This document shows positions 15,788 to 23,449 of a DNA stretch of 26,577 nucleotides, piece after piece. Position 1 is the first letter of the stretch, and the number at the start of each line of letters is the position of its first letter. The notes below the pieces were generated by a model. The model was not told where the DNA came from. It made no database searches and saw only the letters and a list, made by a program, of their open reading frames with translations. The position numbers were made by a program, and so were the translations under genes. The DNA is from Limnospira sp050045915 (GTDB lineage: Bacteria > Cyanobacteriota > Cyanobacteriia > Cyanobacteriales > Microcoleaceae): NCBI GenBank assembly GCA_050045915.1, contig JBNGCR010000063.1, positions 1 through 26,577 of the forward strand, read 5' to 3'.

Positions 15788-15841
15788 ACTTCTAACACAA
15801 ATGTTAAGAAGTCCAAGTCTGCGAAGCGACAATCCTACAAT
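15788..15841 (+). promoter_or_regulatory. Candidate promoter/operator of the Met-rich zinc-ribbon gene
   Basis: A near-perfect inverted repeat ACTTCTAACA (15788-15797) / TGTTAAGAAGT (15802-15812, one extra base) is followed by a -10-like TACAAT at 15836-15841, 39 bp before the ATG at 15881. No good -35 hexamer is visible, so activation by a protein at the inverted repeat is possible. Function is inferred. Confidence 0.4.
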
Positions 15842-15880
15842 GTTACCGTTAGATGTTTCTTATGGTAGGAAGAGGCCATT

Positions 15881-16453
15881 ATGCCTTATGTATGCGAGCT
15901 AGGCACCGGCCAAAGAGTTTACTTAGACAATCAGGGAGGGCAAACCCTGATCACGATCGCCGGAGGCTCTCCCGGACAGCAACAGCAATCGAGCAGCGGC
16001 TTTCAAACTGGAAATTGGACTTCCCCGCCCTCAATTTACCGGACGGGAAATGGAATAATTTTAAAAATTGAAACCGCCCAGGGCGAACACTTCGTCCAAC
16101 TCCAGGGAAGCAGCATGAGCGTCATGGGTGGAACCCCGTCCCTCGGAAGCGCCCAGCAGATGTCCGTCCAACAGGTTTCCAGCACCCCCGCATCCTCGCC
16201 ATCGATGGAACCGATGAAACCGATGGAACCCATGCAAATGGAACCCATGCAACCCATGAAAATGGGAAACATGGAAATGGGCACCAACCCGATGCAAATG
16301 CGGATGGGCAATATGGAGATGAAAATGGGGGGATCTTCTTCCTCATCTTCCTCGTCTTCTTCGGGGGGAACCCGGCGCTTTTGTAATAACTGCGGCGCCA
16401 GCGTCAAACCCGACGATCGCTTCTGCGGCAGTTGCGGCCATCAACTCAATTAA
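15881..16453 (+). CDS. Met-rich, poly-Ser protein with C-terminal zinc ribbon
   Basis: The 190-residue protein has three visible parts. Residues 1-80 look like a small beta-rich domain (VCELGTGQRVYLDN, IILKIETAQGEHFVQLQG). Residues 109-149 are extraordinarily Met-rich: 16 Met in 41 residues, in a repeating M-E-P-M-K-P / M-G-N-M-E-M pattern. A run of ten Ser (152-161) then leads to a zinc ribbon C168-x2-C171-x10-C182-x2-C185. There is no signal peptide, so it is probably cytoplasmic. The ATG at 15881 has AGGAAGAGG six bases upstream. The zinc ribbon suggests protein or nucleic-acid binding; the Met repeats could bind Cu(I) or Ag(I) or be oxidation-sensitive, or simply reflect repeat expansion. 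I know no assigned function. Confidence 0.85.
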   Translation: MPYVCELGTGQRVYLDNQGGQTLITIAGGSPGQQQQSSSGFQTGNWTSPPSIYRTGNGIILKIETAQGEHFVQLQGSSMSVMGGTPSLGSAQQMSVQQVSSTPASSPSMEPMKPMEPMQMEPMQPMKMGNMEMGTNPMQMRMGNMEMKMGGSSSSSSSSSSGGTRRFCNNCGASVKPDDRFCGSCGHQLN

Positions 16454-16477
16454 CACGACAAAGGGGAAATAAAAAAA

Positions 16478-16526
16478 GGGCGGATTTCGCCAGATATCCC
16501 ACTCAAAGATATTCGAGAATCCGCCC
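16478..16526. terminator. Inverted repeat after the zinc-ribbon gene
   Basis: GGGCGGATT (16478-16486) pairs with AATCCGCCC (16518-16526) across a 31-base loop, starting 25 bp past the stop codon. The loop is long and no T-run follows on the + strand, so a terminator role is only possible. Confidence 0.35.
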
Positions 16527-16538
16527 CAATTGATGTAG

Positions 16539-16557
16539 GGGCGCAAGGCTTGCGCCC
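16539..16557. repeat. 9-bp stem hairpin repeat (GGGCGCAAG-G-CTTGCGCCC)
   Basis: Perfect 9-bp arms with a one-base loop, preceded by GTAGG. This resembles a palindromic repeat found dispersed in many cyanobacterial genomes. It lies about 100 bp upstream of the transglutaminase start and could separate the two transcripts. Confidence 0.6.
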
Positions 16558-16658
16558 GATGCAATGCCTGCGATGTCGTGTGGAAGGTTTCTGCCAGAGG
16601 CAGGCACGGAGGCACTGCCCCCACCGAGCACACCCCACACCCCACACCCTTCTTAATC

Positions 16659-19600
16659 ATGTCCATTAAAGTCAGCCTCAACCACCAGCTTTCCTATCAA
16701 TTTGAACGCCCGGTTATTCTCGGCCCCCACGCCATCGGATTGCGGCCCTCTCCCCACTGCCGCACCCCCATCAACAGCTATTCCCTCAACATCGAACCCC
16801 AAGATTACAGCATCACCTGGCAACAAGATCCCTACGGCAACTATCTGGCGCGGGTGAACTTTCCCCAAAAAAGCGATCGCCTCACCGTCACAGTGGATTT
16901 GATCGCCGATCTCCACCCCATCAACCCCTTCGATTTCGTGATGGAAAGCTACGCCGAACGCCATCCATTCAACTACGAACAACAACTCGCCAAAGAACTG
17001 ATCCCATTTCTAGAAATAGCCGATTCCGGAGAACTCGTCAACAACTGGGTCGAAAAAAACCGCGCATCGGACATCTACACCCCTGAATTTATCCTCAACA
17101 TCAATCAACAACTTTCCCGAGAAATCGAATACACCGTCCGCCTCGAACCCGGCATTCAAACCTGCGAAGAAACCCTGCAAAAGAAAATCGGATCGTGCCG
17201 CGATACCGGATGGCTGCTGGTGCAAATTCTGCGGCACTACGGACTCGCCGCCCGCTTCGTTTCCGGTTATTTAATTCAACTCAAAGAAGACGTTCCCTCC
17301 CTCGACGGACCGCCGGGACCCGAAGCCGATAACGCCGATTTACACGCCTGGGCGGAAGTTTACATCCCCGGCGCCGGGTGGATCGGTTTAGACCCCACCT
17401 CCGGTTTTTTAGCTGCAGAAGGACACATTCCTCTGGTGTGCACCGCCGAGCCCGAAGCCGCCGCGCCCGTCCAGGGGACGGCGGAACCCTGCGAGTCCCA
17501 CCTGGATTTTTCAATGACGGTTTCTCGCCACGAAGAACAGCCCCGAGTCAGCAAACCTTACAGCGAAATTCAGTGGGAAAATATCGATCGCCTCGGACGG
17601 TTGGTGGAGGATAAATTACAACAGTTAAACGTGGGGTTGACAATGGGGGGCGAACCCACATTTGTCTCCATCGACGATTTCGAGTCTCCCCAGTGGCAGG
17701 TGCAGGCTTTGGGCGAGGAAAAACGGCAATTGGCGGGGCAGTTATTGCACCGTCTGAAAGATAAATTTTCCGAGGGCGGCGGGTTGCTGCACTACGGGAT
17801 GGGAAAATGGTATCCCGGCGAAATACTGCCCCGGTGGGCGCTGGGCTGTTACTGGCGGGAGGACGGGACGCCGATTTGGCGCGATCGCAATTTGATGGCG
17901 GTTGACGGCAAGGATTACGGCTACACCGTCGCCCAGGCGGAAACGGTGATTCGGGAATTGACAAAACAGTTGGGAATTAATCAGAACTCCATCATTCCCA
18001 CCTACGAATTGGAAACGGAGGAGTTGGCGGGATTTGCATTGCCGATTCTGCCGGTTTTGTGGGAAGGGGAATTGCGGTGGAGTAGCTGCGATTGGAAATT
18101 GCCGGACGAGAAATTAATTTTATTAAAAGGAGATTCGCCACTGGGGTTCCGCCTGCCCTTAAATGCGATCGCCTGGGCGGAAGAATTGCACCCGGAAGCG
18201 CGGGTTCCCCTCAACCATAAACCCGCCGTCGTCGGTTCCGAACCCATCAATTTGCCGGAAAATTCTGTGCGGGTGGCAATGGCGGTGGAAGTTCGGGGCG
18301 GCTGCATTCACGTTTTTCTGCCGCCCATCACCTCGGCGCGGTGTTTTTTGGATTTAATTACAGCGATTGAAAATACCGCCAAAACGGTCGATATTCCGGT
18401 TTTAATTGAAGGCTATACCCCCCCCGGAAATGATGGCATCGTCGGCTTTCAAATTACGCCCGATCCGGGGGTGATCGAAGTCAACATTCACCCGGCAAAA
18501 AATTGGGAAGAATTGGTGGAAATTACCGCCAGTTTGTACGAAGAGGCGCGGCTGTGCCGGCTGGGGACGGAAAAATATGCGATCGACGGGCGCCGCATCA
18601 GCACCGGCGGCGGGGCGCACATCACCATCGGCGGCAAAACGGCCGAAGAAAGTCCCCTGTTGCGCCGTCCGGACTTGTTGCGGAGTCTGATTTCCTACTG
18701 GCAAAATCACCCCAGTTTATCCTATCTGTTTTCGGGGTTATTTGTGGGGCCGACCAGCCAATCGCCCCGGGTGGACGAGGCGCGGCACGAGAGTTTGTAT
18801 GAATTGGAAATCGCCTTTCAAGAGTTGCAGCCGGGGCGAGAAGTGCCGCCGGAATTGGTCGATCGCCTATTGCGAAATCTGTTAATTGATGTCACCGGAA
18901 ATACCCACCGTTCCGCCTTTTGCATCGACAAACTTTATCCGGTGGAAAACTACCGCAACCAGTTGGGATTGTTGGAGTTTCGCGCCTTCGCCATGCCCCC
19001 CCACCCCCGCATGGGATTATTGCAAATGCTGTTAATCCGATCGCTCGTGGCGTGGTTCTGGGAACATCCCTACACCCAGCCGTTGATTCGCTGGGGTACG
19101 ACGCTTCACGATCGCTTCCTTCTGCCCTATTTTATTGAGGAAGATTTGGGGGCAGTTTTACAAGAGTTAAACGCGGCGGGTTATCCGTTTGAATTGAACT
19201 GGTTCAAACCCTTCGTCGAATTTCGGTTTCCCCCCTACGGAGAAATCACCCGCGACGGCGTGACGCTGGAGTTGAGACACGCGATCGAACCCTGGCACGT
19301 TTTAGGGGAAGAAACCGGCAGCGACGGCACCGCCCGCTATGTGGATTCCTCGATGGAAAGATTGCAGGTAATGCTGCGGGGCGCGACGGGCAATTCCCCC
19401 GGTTTGGACGGATTTTCCAGCCGCTATGTCGTCACCTGTAACGGCCATCCAGTGCCGTTAAAATCGACCGGAAACATGGGGGAATATGTCGGCGGGGTGC
19501 GGTTCCGGGCGCGACAGTATGCGGCGTTATTACACCCCTCCATCGAGTCTCACAGTCCCCTGTTATTCGACATTATCGACACTTGGACGATGCGATCGCT

Positions 19601-19802
19601 CGGCGGCTGCACCTACCACGTCAACCCCCCCAACGGCATCATTTACCAATCCTTTCCCGTCAACGAACGGGAGGCGGAATCCCGGATGTTGGAACGGTTC
19701 GTTCCGATGGGGCACACGCCCGGAAAAGTCGCGATTTCGCCCCCCAATGTTAGCCCCGAATATCCCCTAAATTTGGATTTGCGGCGGGTCAATTTATTTT
19801 AG
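16659..19802 (+). CDS. Transglutaminase-like protease fused to DUF2126 putative amidoligase
   Basis: The product has 1047 residues. An N-terminal beta domain of bacterial transglutaminase-like proteins (1-85) is followed by a transglutaminase core with an apparently intact triad: Cys180 (KIGSCRDTGWLL), His229 (ADLHAWAEVYIPG) and Asp245 (IGLDPTSG). The C-terminal ~720 residues match DUF2126, predicted to be a glutamine-synthetase-like carboxylate-amine ligase; landmarks are GGEPTFVS at 330-337, GGGAHITIGG near 650, and HRSAFCIDKLYPVE near 750. Proteins of this kind are thought to make or cleave peptide-like bonds. They usually sit beside a circularly permuted ATP-grasp protein and an alpha-E domain protein, neither of which is seen here. 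I chose the ATG at 16659 because the upstream open frame runs into repeat DNA. No signal peptide is visible. Confidence 0.9.
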   Translation: MSIKVSLNHQLSYQFERPVILGPHAIGLRPSPHCRTPINSYSLNIEPQDYSITWQQDPYGNYLARVNFPQKSDRLTVTVDLIADLHPINPFDFVMESYAERHPFNYEQQLAKELIPFLEIADSGELVNNWVEKNRASDIYTPEFILNINQQLSREIEYTVRLEPGIQTCEETLQKKIGSCRDTGWLLVQILRHYGLAARFVSGYLIQLKEDVPSLDGPPGPEADNADLHAWAEVYIPGAGWIGLDPTSGFLAAEGHIPLVCTAEPEAAAPVQGTAEPCESHLDFSMTVSRHEEQPRVSKPYSEIQWENIDRLGRLVEDKLQQLNVGLTMGGEPTFVSIDDFESPQWQVQALGEEKRQLAGQLLHRLKDKFSEGGGLLHYGMGKWYPGEILPRWALGCYWREDGTPIWRDRNLMAVDGKDYGYTVAQAETVIRELTKQLGINQNSIIPTYELETEELAGFALPILPVLWEGELRWSSCDWKLPDEKLILLKGDSPLGFRLPLNAIAWAEELHPEARVPLNHKPAVVGSEPINLPENSVRVAMAVEVRGGCIHVFLPPITSARCFLDLITAIENTAKTVDIPVLIEGYTPPGNDGIVGFQITPDPGVIEVNIHPAKNWEELVEITASLYEEARLCRLGTEKYAIDGRRISTGGGAHITIGGKTAEESPLLRRPDLLRSLISYWQNHPSLSYLFSGLFVGPTSQSPRVDEARHESLYELEIAFQELQPGREVPPELVDRLLRNLLIDVTGNTHRSAFCIDKLYPVENYRNQLGLLEFRAFAMPPHPRMGLLQMLLIRSLVAWFWEHPYTQPLIRWGTTLHDRFLLPYFIEEDLGAVLQELNAAGYPFELNWFKPFVEFRFPPYGEITRDGVTLELRHAIEPWHVLGEETGSDGTARYVDSSMERLQVMLRGATGNSPGLDGFSSRYVVTCNGHPVPLKSTGNMGEYVGGVRFRARQYAALLHPSIESHSPLLFDIIDTWTMRSLGGCTYHVNPPNGIIYQSFPVNEREAESRMLERFVPMGHTPGKVAISPPNVSPEYPLNLDLRRVNLF

Positions 19803-19829
19803 GGTGTAGGGTGTAGGGTGTAGGGTGTA
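19802..19829 (+). repeat. Heptanucleotide tandem repeat (GGGTGTA)x4
   Basis: Four perfect copies of GGGTGTA, the first overlapping the last base of the stop codon of the preceding gene, then a degenerate GGGTTTG. It is a short tandemly repeated repetitive (STRR) element of the kind known from filamentous cyanobacteria. Confidence 0.9.
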
Positions 19830-19901
19830 GGGTTTGGGGTGTGGGGAGGCAGAGGAGGCAAGTTCAGATCAAATTCAGTTTTTGAACCCTAAAAATTCCC
19901 C

Positions 19902-19950
19902 AATCATCTTTAGATGATTTGAGCTATTAGCTTGGGAATTGATTCCCAAG
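19902..19950 (+). repeat. Three-hairpin dispersed repeat, copy 3
   Basis: AATCATCT / AGATGATT (19902-19919, loop TT), AGCTA / TAGCT (19922-19932) and CTTGGGAAT / ATTCCCAAG (19931-19950, loop TG), preceded by AATTCCCC. It is the reverse orientation of copies 1 and 2. Stems are conserved while the loop of the outer hairpin varies (TT versus CA). It lies in the 280-bp gene-free gap between the transglutaminase and aldo/keto reductase genes. Confidence 0.85.
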
Positions 19951-20003
19951 CGGTCCAGATGTTCAACCCGTTTCTGGACTCCCTCCGCTTGACCGTTGCC
20001 TCC

Positions 20004-20031
20004 CTCCCGACTCCCGACTCCCGACTCCCGA
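20004..20031 (+). repeat. Heptanucleotide tandem repeat (CTCCCGA)x4
   Basis: Four perfect copies of CTCCCGA followed by a degenerate CTCCCCT. It lies 51 bp beyond the 3' end of the aldo/keto reductase gene. Confidence 0.9.
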
Positions 20032-20082
20032 CTCCCCTCCCTCCGCCTCCTCCGCCCCCTTGCAAAGGTCAATAAAAAGACC

Positions 20083-21042
20083 CTACTTATCCAGCCAGGG
20101 GCGGGTCATTTCCTCCAAACTGGCGAGTTCCTCCGGGCTCATCTGCCAGCCGATCGCACCCGCATTGTCCCAAACTTGAGTGGTCGTTTTCGCCCCCGCG
20201 ATCGCGATTACACCCGGTTGGGCATTCACCCAATTTAACGCGACTTGGGCGGGGGTTTTGCCGTAATTCTGACCGATTTCGTACAGTTTTTTGAGGACGG
20301 GTTCAACTTTTTTTAACCCCGATTCTTTGAAGCGCGAGTCAAATTTTCGCGCCCCTTCCGGGGGATTTTCCGGGGTGTATTTACCCGTCAACAATCCCTG
20401 GGCGAGGGGGCTGTAGGCGAGAATCGTCACCCCCAATTCCCGGGCGGTATCCAGAATTCCGACCTTTTCAACTTTGCGGGTCAAAAGAGAATAGCGGACT
20501 TGATTCGTCGCCAGGGGGATGCCCCGGGACTGCAAAATTTGGTGGGCGGTCCGCATTTCCTCAGCCGAATAATTGCTCACGCCGATCGCGCGAACTCTGC
20601 CCTTTCTCACCTCGTCCGCCAGGGCATTCATCAACGTTTCTTGACTCATAAAAAACGTAAACGGCCAGTGAACCTGATACAGGTCGATCTGCCCCAACTG
20701 CAACCGCCGCAAACTGTCCGTCACGGCATCCGCCACCGACTGTCCCCAAAACCGCCACGGCACCGGACCGTATTTTGTGGCAATTAAAACGGGGCGATCG
20801 ATTTTCTGTATGAACCGGCCCAGCAGTTCCTCGGATGTCCCGTTTCCGTAGACTTCTGCCGTGTCGAAAAAGCCGACGCCGGCCTCGACTGCCGCGTGGA
20901 AAGCCGCCTCAACCTCCGCCTCCCCGTAGTCTTTGCCGTAATTCCAAAATAAACCGTCGCCCCAAGACCAGGTGCCGATACACAGGGGCGGAACTTCAAT
21001 TCCCGTCTGTCCGAGGGTGGAAACGGTGGGTGTCGCAGTCAC
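20083..21042 (-). CDS. Aldo/keto reductase
   Basis: The 319-residue NADPH-dependent oxidoreductase of the (beta/alpha)8 AKR superfamily is expected to reduce aldehydes or ketones in the cytoplasm. The catalytic tetrad is visible: Asp60 (FFDTAEVYG), Tyr65, Lys90 (IATKYGP) and His125 (LYQVHWP). Cofactor-binding segments include GVSNYS, YSPLAQGLLTGKY and AIAGAKTTTQV near the C-terminus. The start is a GTG at 21042 with AGGAGT eight bases upstream, which gives the family-typical N-terminus LGQTGIEVPPLCIGTWSWG. The family resembles plant and cyanobacterial pyridoxal-reductase-like and stress-related AKRs, but the substrate cannot be assigned. It is downstream of the PEP-CTERM gene with 185 bp between and is probably transcribed separately. 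Confidence 0.92.
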   Translation of the reverse strand: MTATPTVSTLGQTGIEVPPLCIGTWSWGDGLFWNYGKDYGEAEVEAAFHAAVEAGVGFFDTAEVYGNGTSEELLGRFIQKIDRPVLIATKYGPVPWRFWGQSVADAVTDSLRRLQLGQIDLYQVHWPFTFFMSQETLMNALADEVRKGRVRAIGVSNYSAEEMRTAHQILQSRGIPLATNQVRYSLLTRKVEKVGILDTARELGVTILAYSPLAQGLLTGKYTPENPPEGARKFDSRFKESGLKKVEPVLKKLYEIGQNYGKTPAQVALNWVNAQPGVIAIAGAKTTTQVWDNAGAIGWQMSPEELASLEEMTRPWLDK

Positions 21043-21050
21043 GGTAGAAG

Positions 21051-21056
21051 ACTCCT
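21051..21056 (-). promoter_or_regulatory. Shine-Dalgarno site supporting the GTG start of the aldo/keto reductase
   Basis: AGGAGT on the minus strand, eight bases before GTG at 21042. The first in-frame ATG would fall within the conserved fold, so this site decides the start. Confidence 0.7.
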
Positions 21057-21099
21057 GAATTGTGTTTTAACTATTGTGACGCGATCTTTTAGATTTGTA

Positions 21100-21129
21100 G
21101 AGGACGGGAGATTCTTATCCCCCGTCCTC
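21100..21129 (-). terminator. Stem-loop downstream of the PEP-CTERM gene
   Basis: GAGGACGGG (21100-21108) pairs with CCCGTCCTC (21121-21129), a 9-bp stem with a 12-base loop, about 100 bp past the PEP-CTERM stop. There is no clean T-run, so termination activity is uncertain; it could also be an operator for the aldo/keto reductase gene. Confidence 0.4.
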
Positions 21130-21227
21130 AAGAATGTGGCGATTGTGTCAATACCAGCCCATCGATTGGTTCGACAACAACTTAACTTTTGTGACAACAT
21201 CAATGCACCCAGCGATTCCCTCGGGAC

Positions 21228-22037
21228 TTAGGAGTTTTTCTTGCTCTGACGGCGGCTGGCAACCAGACCGACGGCAACAGCACCCAGACCGAATACGGTA
21301 GTGGGTTCGGGAACGCTCGCCGGTGCGATCGATTCCACCATGACCACCAAATCATTGTAGTCGCGATCGGTGTGACCGCCCACCCACAAATCCTCGAACG
21401 CGATGATAAATTCGTTGTCGGTGAAGAGTCCGGCTTGCCGGCCCGGTAAATCCATAACCGTTTGATCGTCTCCCTGGTAAACAACGGCTTGTTGGTAGCC
21501 ACCGTTGCGGGAATTCTCCGTGTAGAAGGTTTGCCCGGCTCCGTTGGTTAGGTAGAAACCGAAGATGTTGCCAAAATTTTGGTACTCCGCCCGTGCATAA
21601 TCGTTAAAATCTTCATCGGATTCCGTCGTCACCCGGAGATTGCCATTGTCTAAGAACATGGAAATGAAGCCATCTCCTTCATTGTTAGCCCCATCAAATA
21701 ATTCGGCCATGTCACCGTTGGAGTTGTAGACACCGAACCGGTTATTGGGAGCGAAGCCGGCTATCTCCAGCATGAAAGTTCCCGTGGCGTTGCCCGTGGC
21801 AGTATTGGTAAAAAGGTCAAAACCCGTTTGGTCGTTTACCGTGTCAATCCCCGGACCGCTGACGGTCAATTCGTCGAAGAGAACTTGAAGGGAACAGTCG
21901 GGACGATTATTACAAAGAGCTGTATTGTTATCCCAGCTCGTTCCGAAGGTGGCGGCTCCCGCAGATTGGGGGGCAAAAAATACGCCGGCTAAAGCAACAG
22001 GAAGAGTGGCGATCGAAGCAACGATTTGAGTTTTCAT
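21228..22037 (-). CDS. Exported PEP-CTERM protein with DUF4114-like region
   Basis: The 269-residue protein starts with a signal peptide (MKTQIVASIATLPVALAG..., probable cleavage near AGA-ATF, about residue 28). It ends with a PEP-CTERM sorting signal: VPEP at 242-245, a hydrophobic helix (TTVFGLGAVAVGLVA) and a basic end RRQSKK. The segment just before it, FEDLWVGGHTDRDYNDLVV, matches the acidic DUF4114 pattern and may bind calcium. PEP-CTERM proteins are exported and processed by exosortase, often in polysaccharide-producing bacteria; no exosortase gene is in the window. I chose the ATG at 22037 (AGAGG nine bases upstream) over a TTG three codons earlier. It is divergent from the gene-poor 22.3-22.7 kb stretch and preceded by an operator-like array. 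Confidence 0.92.
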   Translation of the reverse strand: MKTQIVASIATLPVALAGVFFAPQSAGAATFGTSWDNNTALCNNRPDCSLQVLFDELTVSGPGIDTVNDQTGFDLFTNTATGNATGTFMLEIAGFAPNNRFGVYNSNGDMAELFDGANNEGDGFISMFLDNGNLRVTTESDEDFNDYARAEYQNFGNIFGFYLTNGAGQTFYTENSRNGGYQQAVVYQGDDQTVMDLPGRQAGLFTDNEFIIAFEDLWVGGHTDRDYNDLVVMVESIAPASVPEPTTVFGLGAVAVGLVASRRQSKKNS

Positions 22038-22087
22038 GGGGGGCAACCTCTTTTTTGGTCTTTCTTCTTATTTACATACTGGCACAC

Positions 22088-22187
22088 CCGTATTTACACG
22101 GTCAACGCTAAATGGGAGATTTTACAGAAGCTTCGTAAAAATACGGATTGCTGTACAGCATTTGTAAATTTATGGTAAAAATACGGA
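22088..22187 (-). promoter_or_regulatory. Operator-like array upstream of the PEP-CTERM gene
   Basis: Two direct repeats GTAAAAATACGGA start at 22135 and 22175, exactly 40 bp apart (about four helical turns). Between them lies a perfect 12-bp palindrome TGCTGTACAGCA (22149-22160). An inverted partial copy CCGTATTTAC lies at 22088-22097, and a TTTTAC / GTAAAA hairpin with one bulge at 22120-22140. Such phasing suggests cooperative binding by a regulator, 50-150 bp before the start of the exported protein gene. The regulator is unknown. Confidence 0.55.
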
Positions 22188-22682
22188 GTCATCAAACGTT
22201 ATACAGACACAACTCGATCGTATCGTAAAGTCCGGAAACATTCTGCAATTCACCGAAAAAATCACCCGATCGCGGGTTGACAAAAAAAACAATTTATGTT
22301 AAAAACAGTAATAATTATCCATCCTGTCCCTTCATACCCCTTTCCCGTTTCCCAAGATTTCGACAAAGCCGAATCAGCTTGTCCGGCGCGGGATCTGAAA
22401 TGTCCGAAACTTTCGCGATCGCGTCAAGTCGTGTTAGAACTTGGCCAACCCGAGAGCTGAAATCGACATATGGAAACCATCTCGATCGCCCAAGTTCGCC
22501 ACCCCCTTCACACTGGGATCGAGACATTCTGGAGCGTCGCCCACCCCAACTTCGGCGGACTGTAGCCCTGTCCGTTCAGCCGCAAGGCCTGGAGCGAAAA
22601 CCGGATCGCGATCCGCGACAGCGCACCCATCGCCCCATTCAACTGCGACAACCCAGAAAATACGGCGATCGCACCGACCGCC
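22188..22682. other. Gene-poor stretch, no supported gene
   Basis: No reading frame here has both a ribosome binding site and a recognisable product. The part at about 22440-22680 is GC-rich with HIP1 sites and looks coding-like: on the minus strand a frame from a GTG at 22684 to a stop at 22508 gives 58 residues of protein-like composition (containing LSRIAIRFSLQALRLNGQGY), but no start signal or family is visible. It may be a decayed gene remnant. Confidence 0.4.
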
Positions 22683-22707
22683 ACAAAAAAACCCCAAAAC
22701 GGGGTTT
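22683..22707 (-). terminator. Intrinsic terminator of the ctaCDE operon
   Basis: On the minus strand, AAACCCC, a five-base loop, GGGGTTT, then continued T residues (22685-22691 region). It starts 28 bp after the ctaE stop, a classic rho-independent terminator closing the operon. Confidence 0.85.
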
Positions 22708-22734
22708 AACAAATACGAAAACTGTGAATCTACC

Positions 22735-23358
22735 TCAAAGCAGGTAGAGCAAGATAAACAAAATAATCCAGATCACATCCACGAAGTGCCAATATAACTC
22801 CGCCGCTTCCGGGCCGAAGTGGGACTCCTTAGAATAGTGACCCGCCTTCCGGGAACGGAACAGCACCCCCGAAATCAGCAGGACACCGAAGGTAACGTGC
22901 AAACCGTGGAAAGCCGTCAAAACGTAAAAGCAACTGGCGTACAGGTTCGTCGTCAACCCGAACTCCAAACTGCTGTACTCGTAGATCTGGCCCGCCAAGA
23001 AGACAATCCCCATAATCGCCGTCGCCGCGAACCAGACCCGCAAACCCGCCTCGTCATCCTTCTTAATCGCCCTGTTACCGCGATTCATGACGAAACTGCT
23101 CGAAATCAGGATCAGCGTATTGATACCCGGTAAAAGCAATTCCCGCTCGATCCCCTCCGGGGGCCACTGTTCGGACATCGCCCGATAGATCAAATAGGCC
23201 GAAAACATCCCCAGGAAGATCATACTTTCCGCCACCAGGAAAACCACCACTCCCAGGATGCGGTGATCGGGGTGTTCTTCGTGATGACCTTCCGAACGAA
23301 CCGTTTCCTGTTGATAACCGAGGACGGTTTGAGACTCGTCAACTGTTGAACCTTGCAT
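22735..23358 (-). CDS. ctaE: Cytochrome c oxidase subunit III
   Basis: CtaE is the third core subunit of the aa3-type respiratory oxidase and stabilises the catalytic subunit in the thylakoid or cytoplasmic membrane. The 207-residue protein has five predicted transmembrane helices (about 33-58, 76-92, 107-126, 138-165, 186-207), the normal number for the short form. It has the family motifs FYVLTAFHGLHVTFG and, at the end, YWHFVDVIWIILFILLYLL (split by no charged residues after Asp). The N-terminus is soluble and charged (TVRSEGHHEEHPDH). I chose the ATG at 23358; the longer upstream frame overlaps ctaD and lacks family similarity. It is last in ctaC-ctaD-ctaE, 91 bp after ctaD, and is followed by a strong terminator. 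Confidence 0.96.
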   Translation of the reverse strand: MQGSTVDESQTVLGYQQETVRSEGHHEEHPDHRILGVVVFLVAESMIFLGMFSAYLIYRAMSEQWPPEGIERELLLPGINTLILISSSFVMNRGNRAIKKDDEAGLRVWFAATAIMGIVFLAGQIYEYSSLEFGLTTNLYASCFYVLTAFHGLHVTFGVLLISGVLFRSRKAGHYSKESHFGPEAAELYWHFVDVIWIILFILLYLL

Positions 23359-23449
23359 GAATCTTTCAATCTGAGTAGTAGTACAAAACGAGCGATCGCG
23401 CCCGAGACGGAGGGCGGATGCCCTCCCATTTCTTGAGGAATATTCCGGA

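Noticed and set aside
22277..22747. 156-codon plus-strand open frame
   Set aside because: Low-complexity Arg/Pro/Ser-rich translation without start signals, running into the 3' end of ctaE; not a credible gene.
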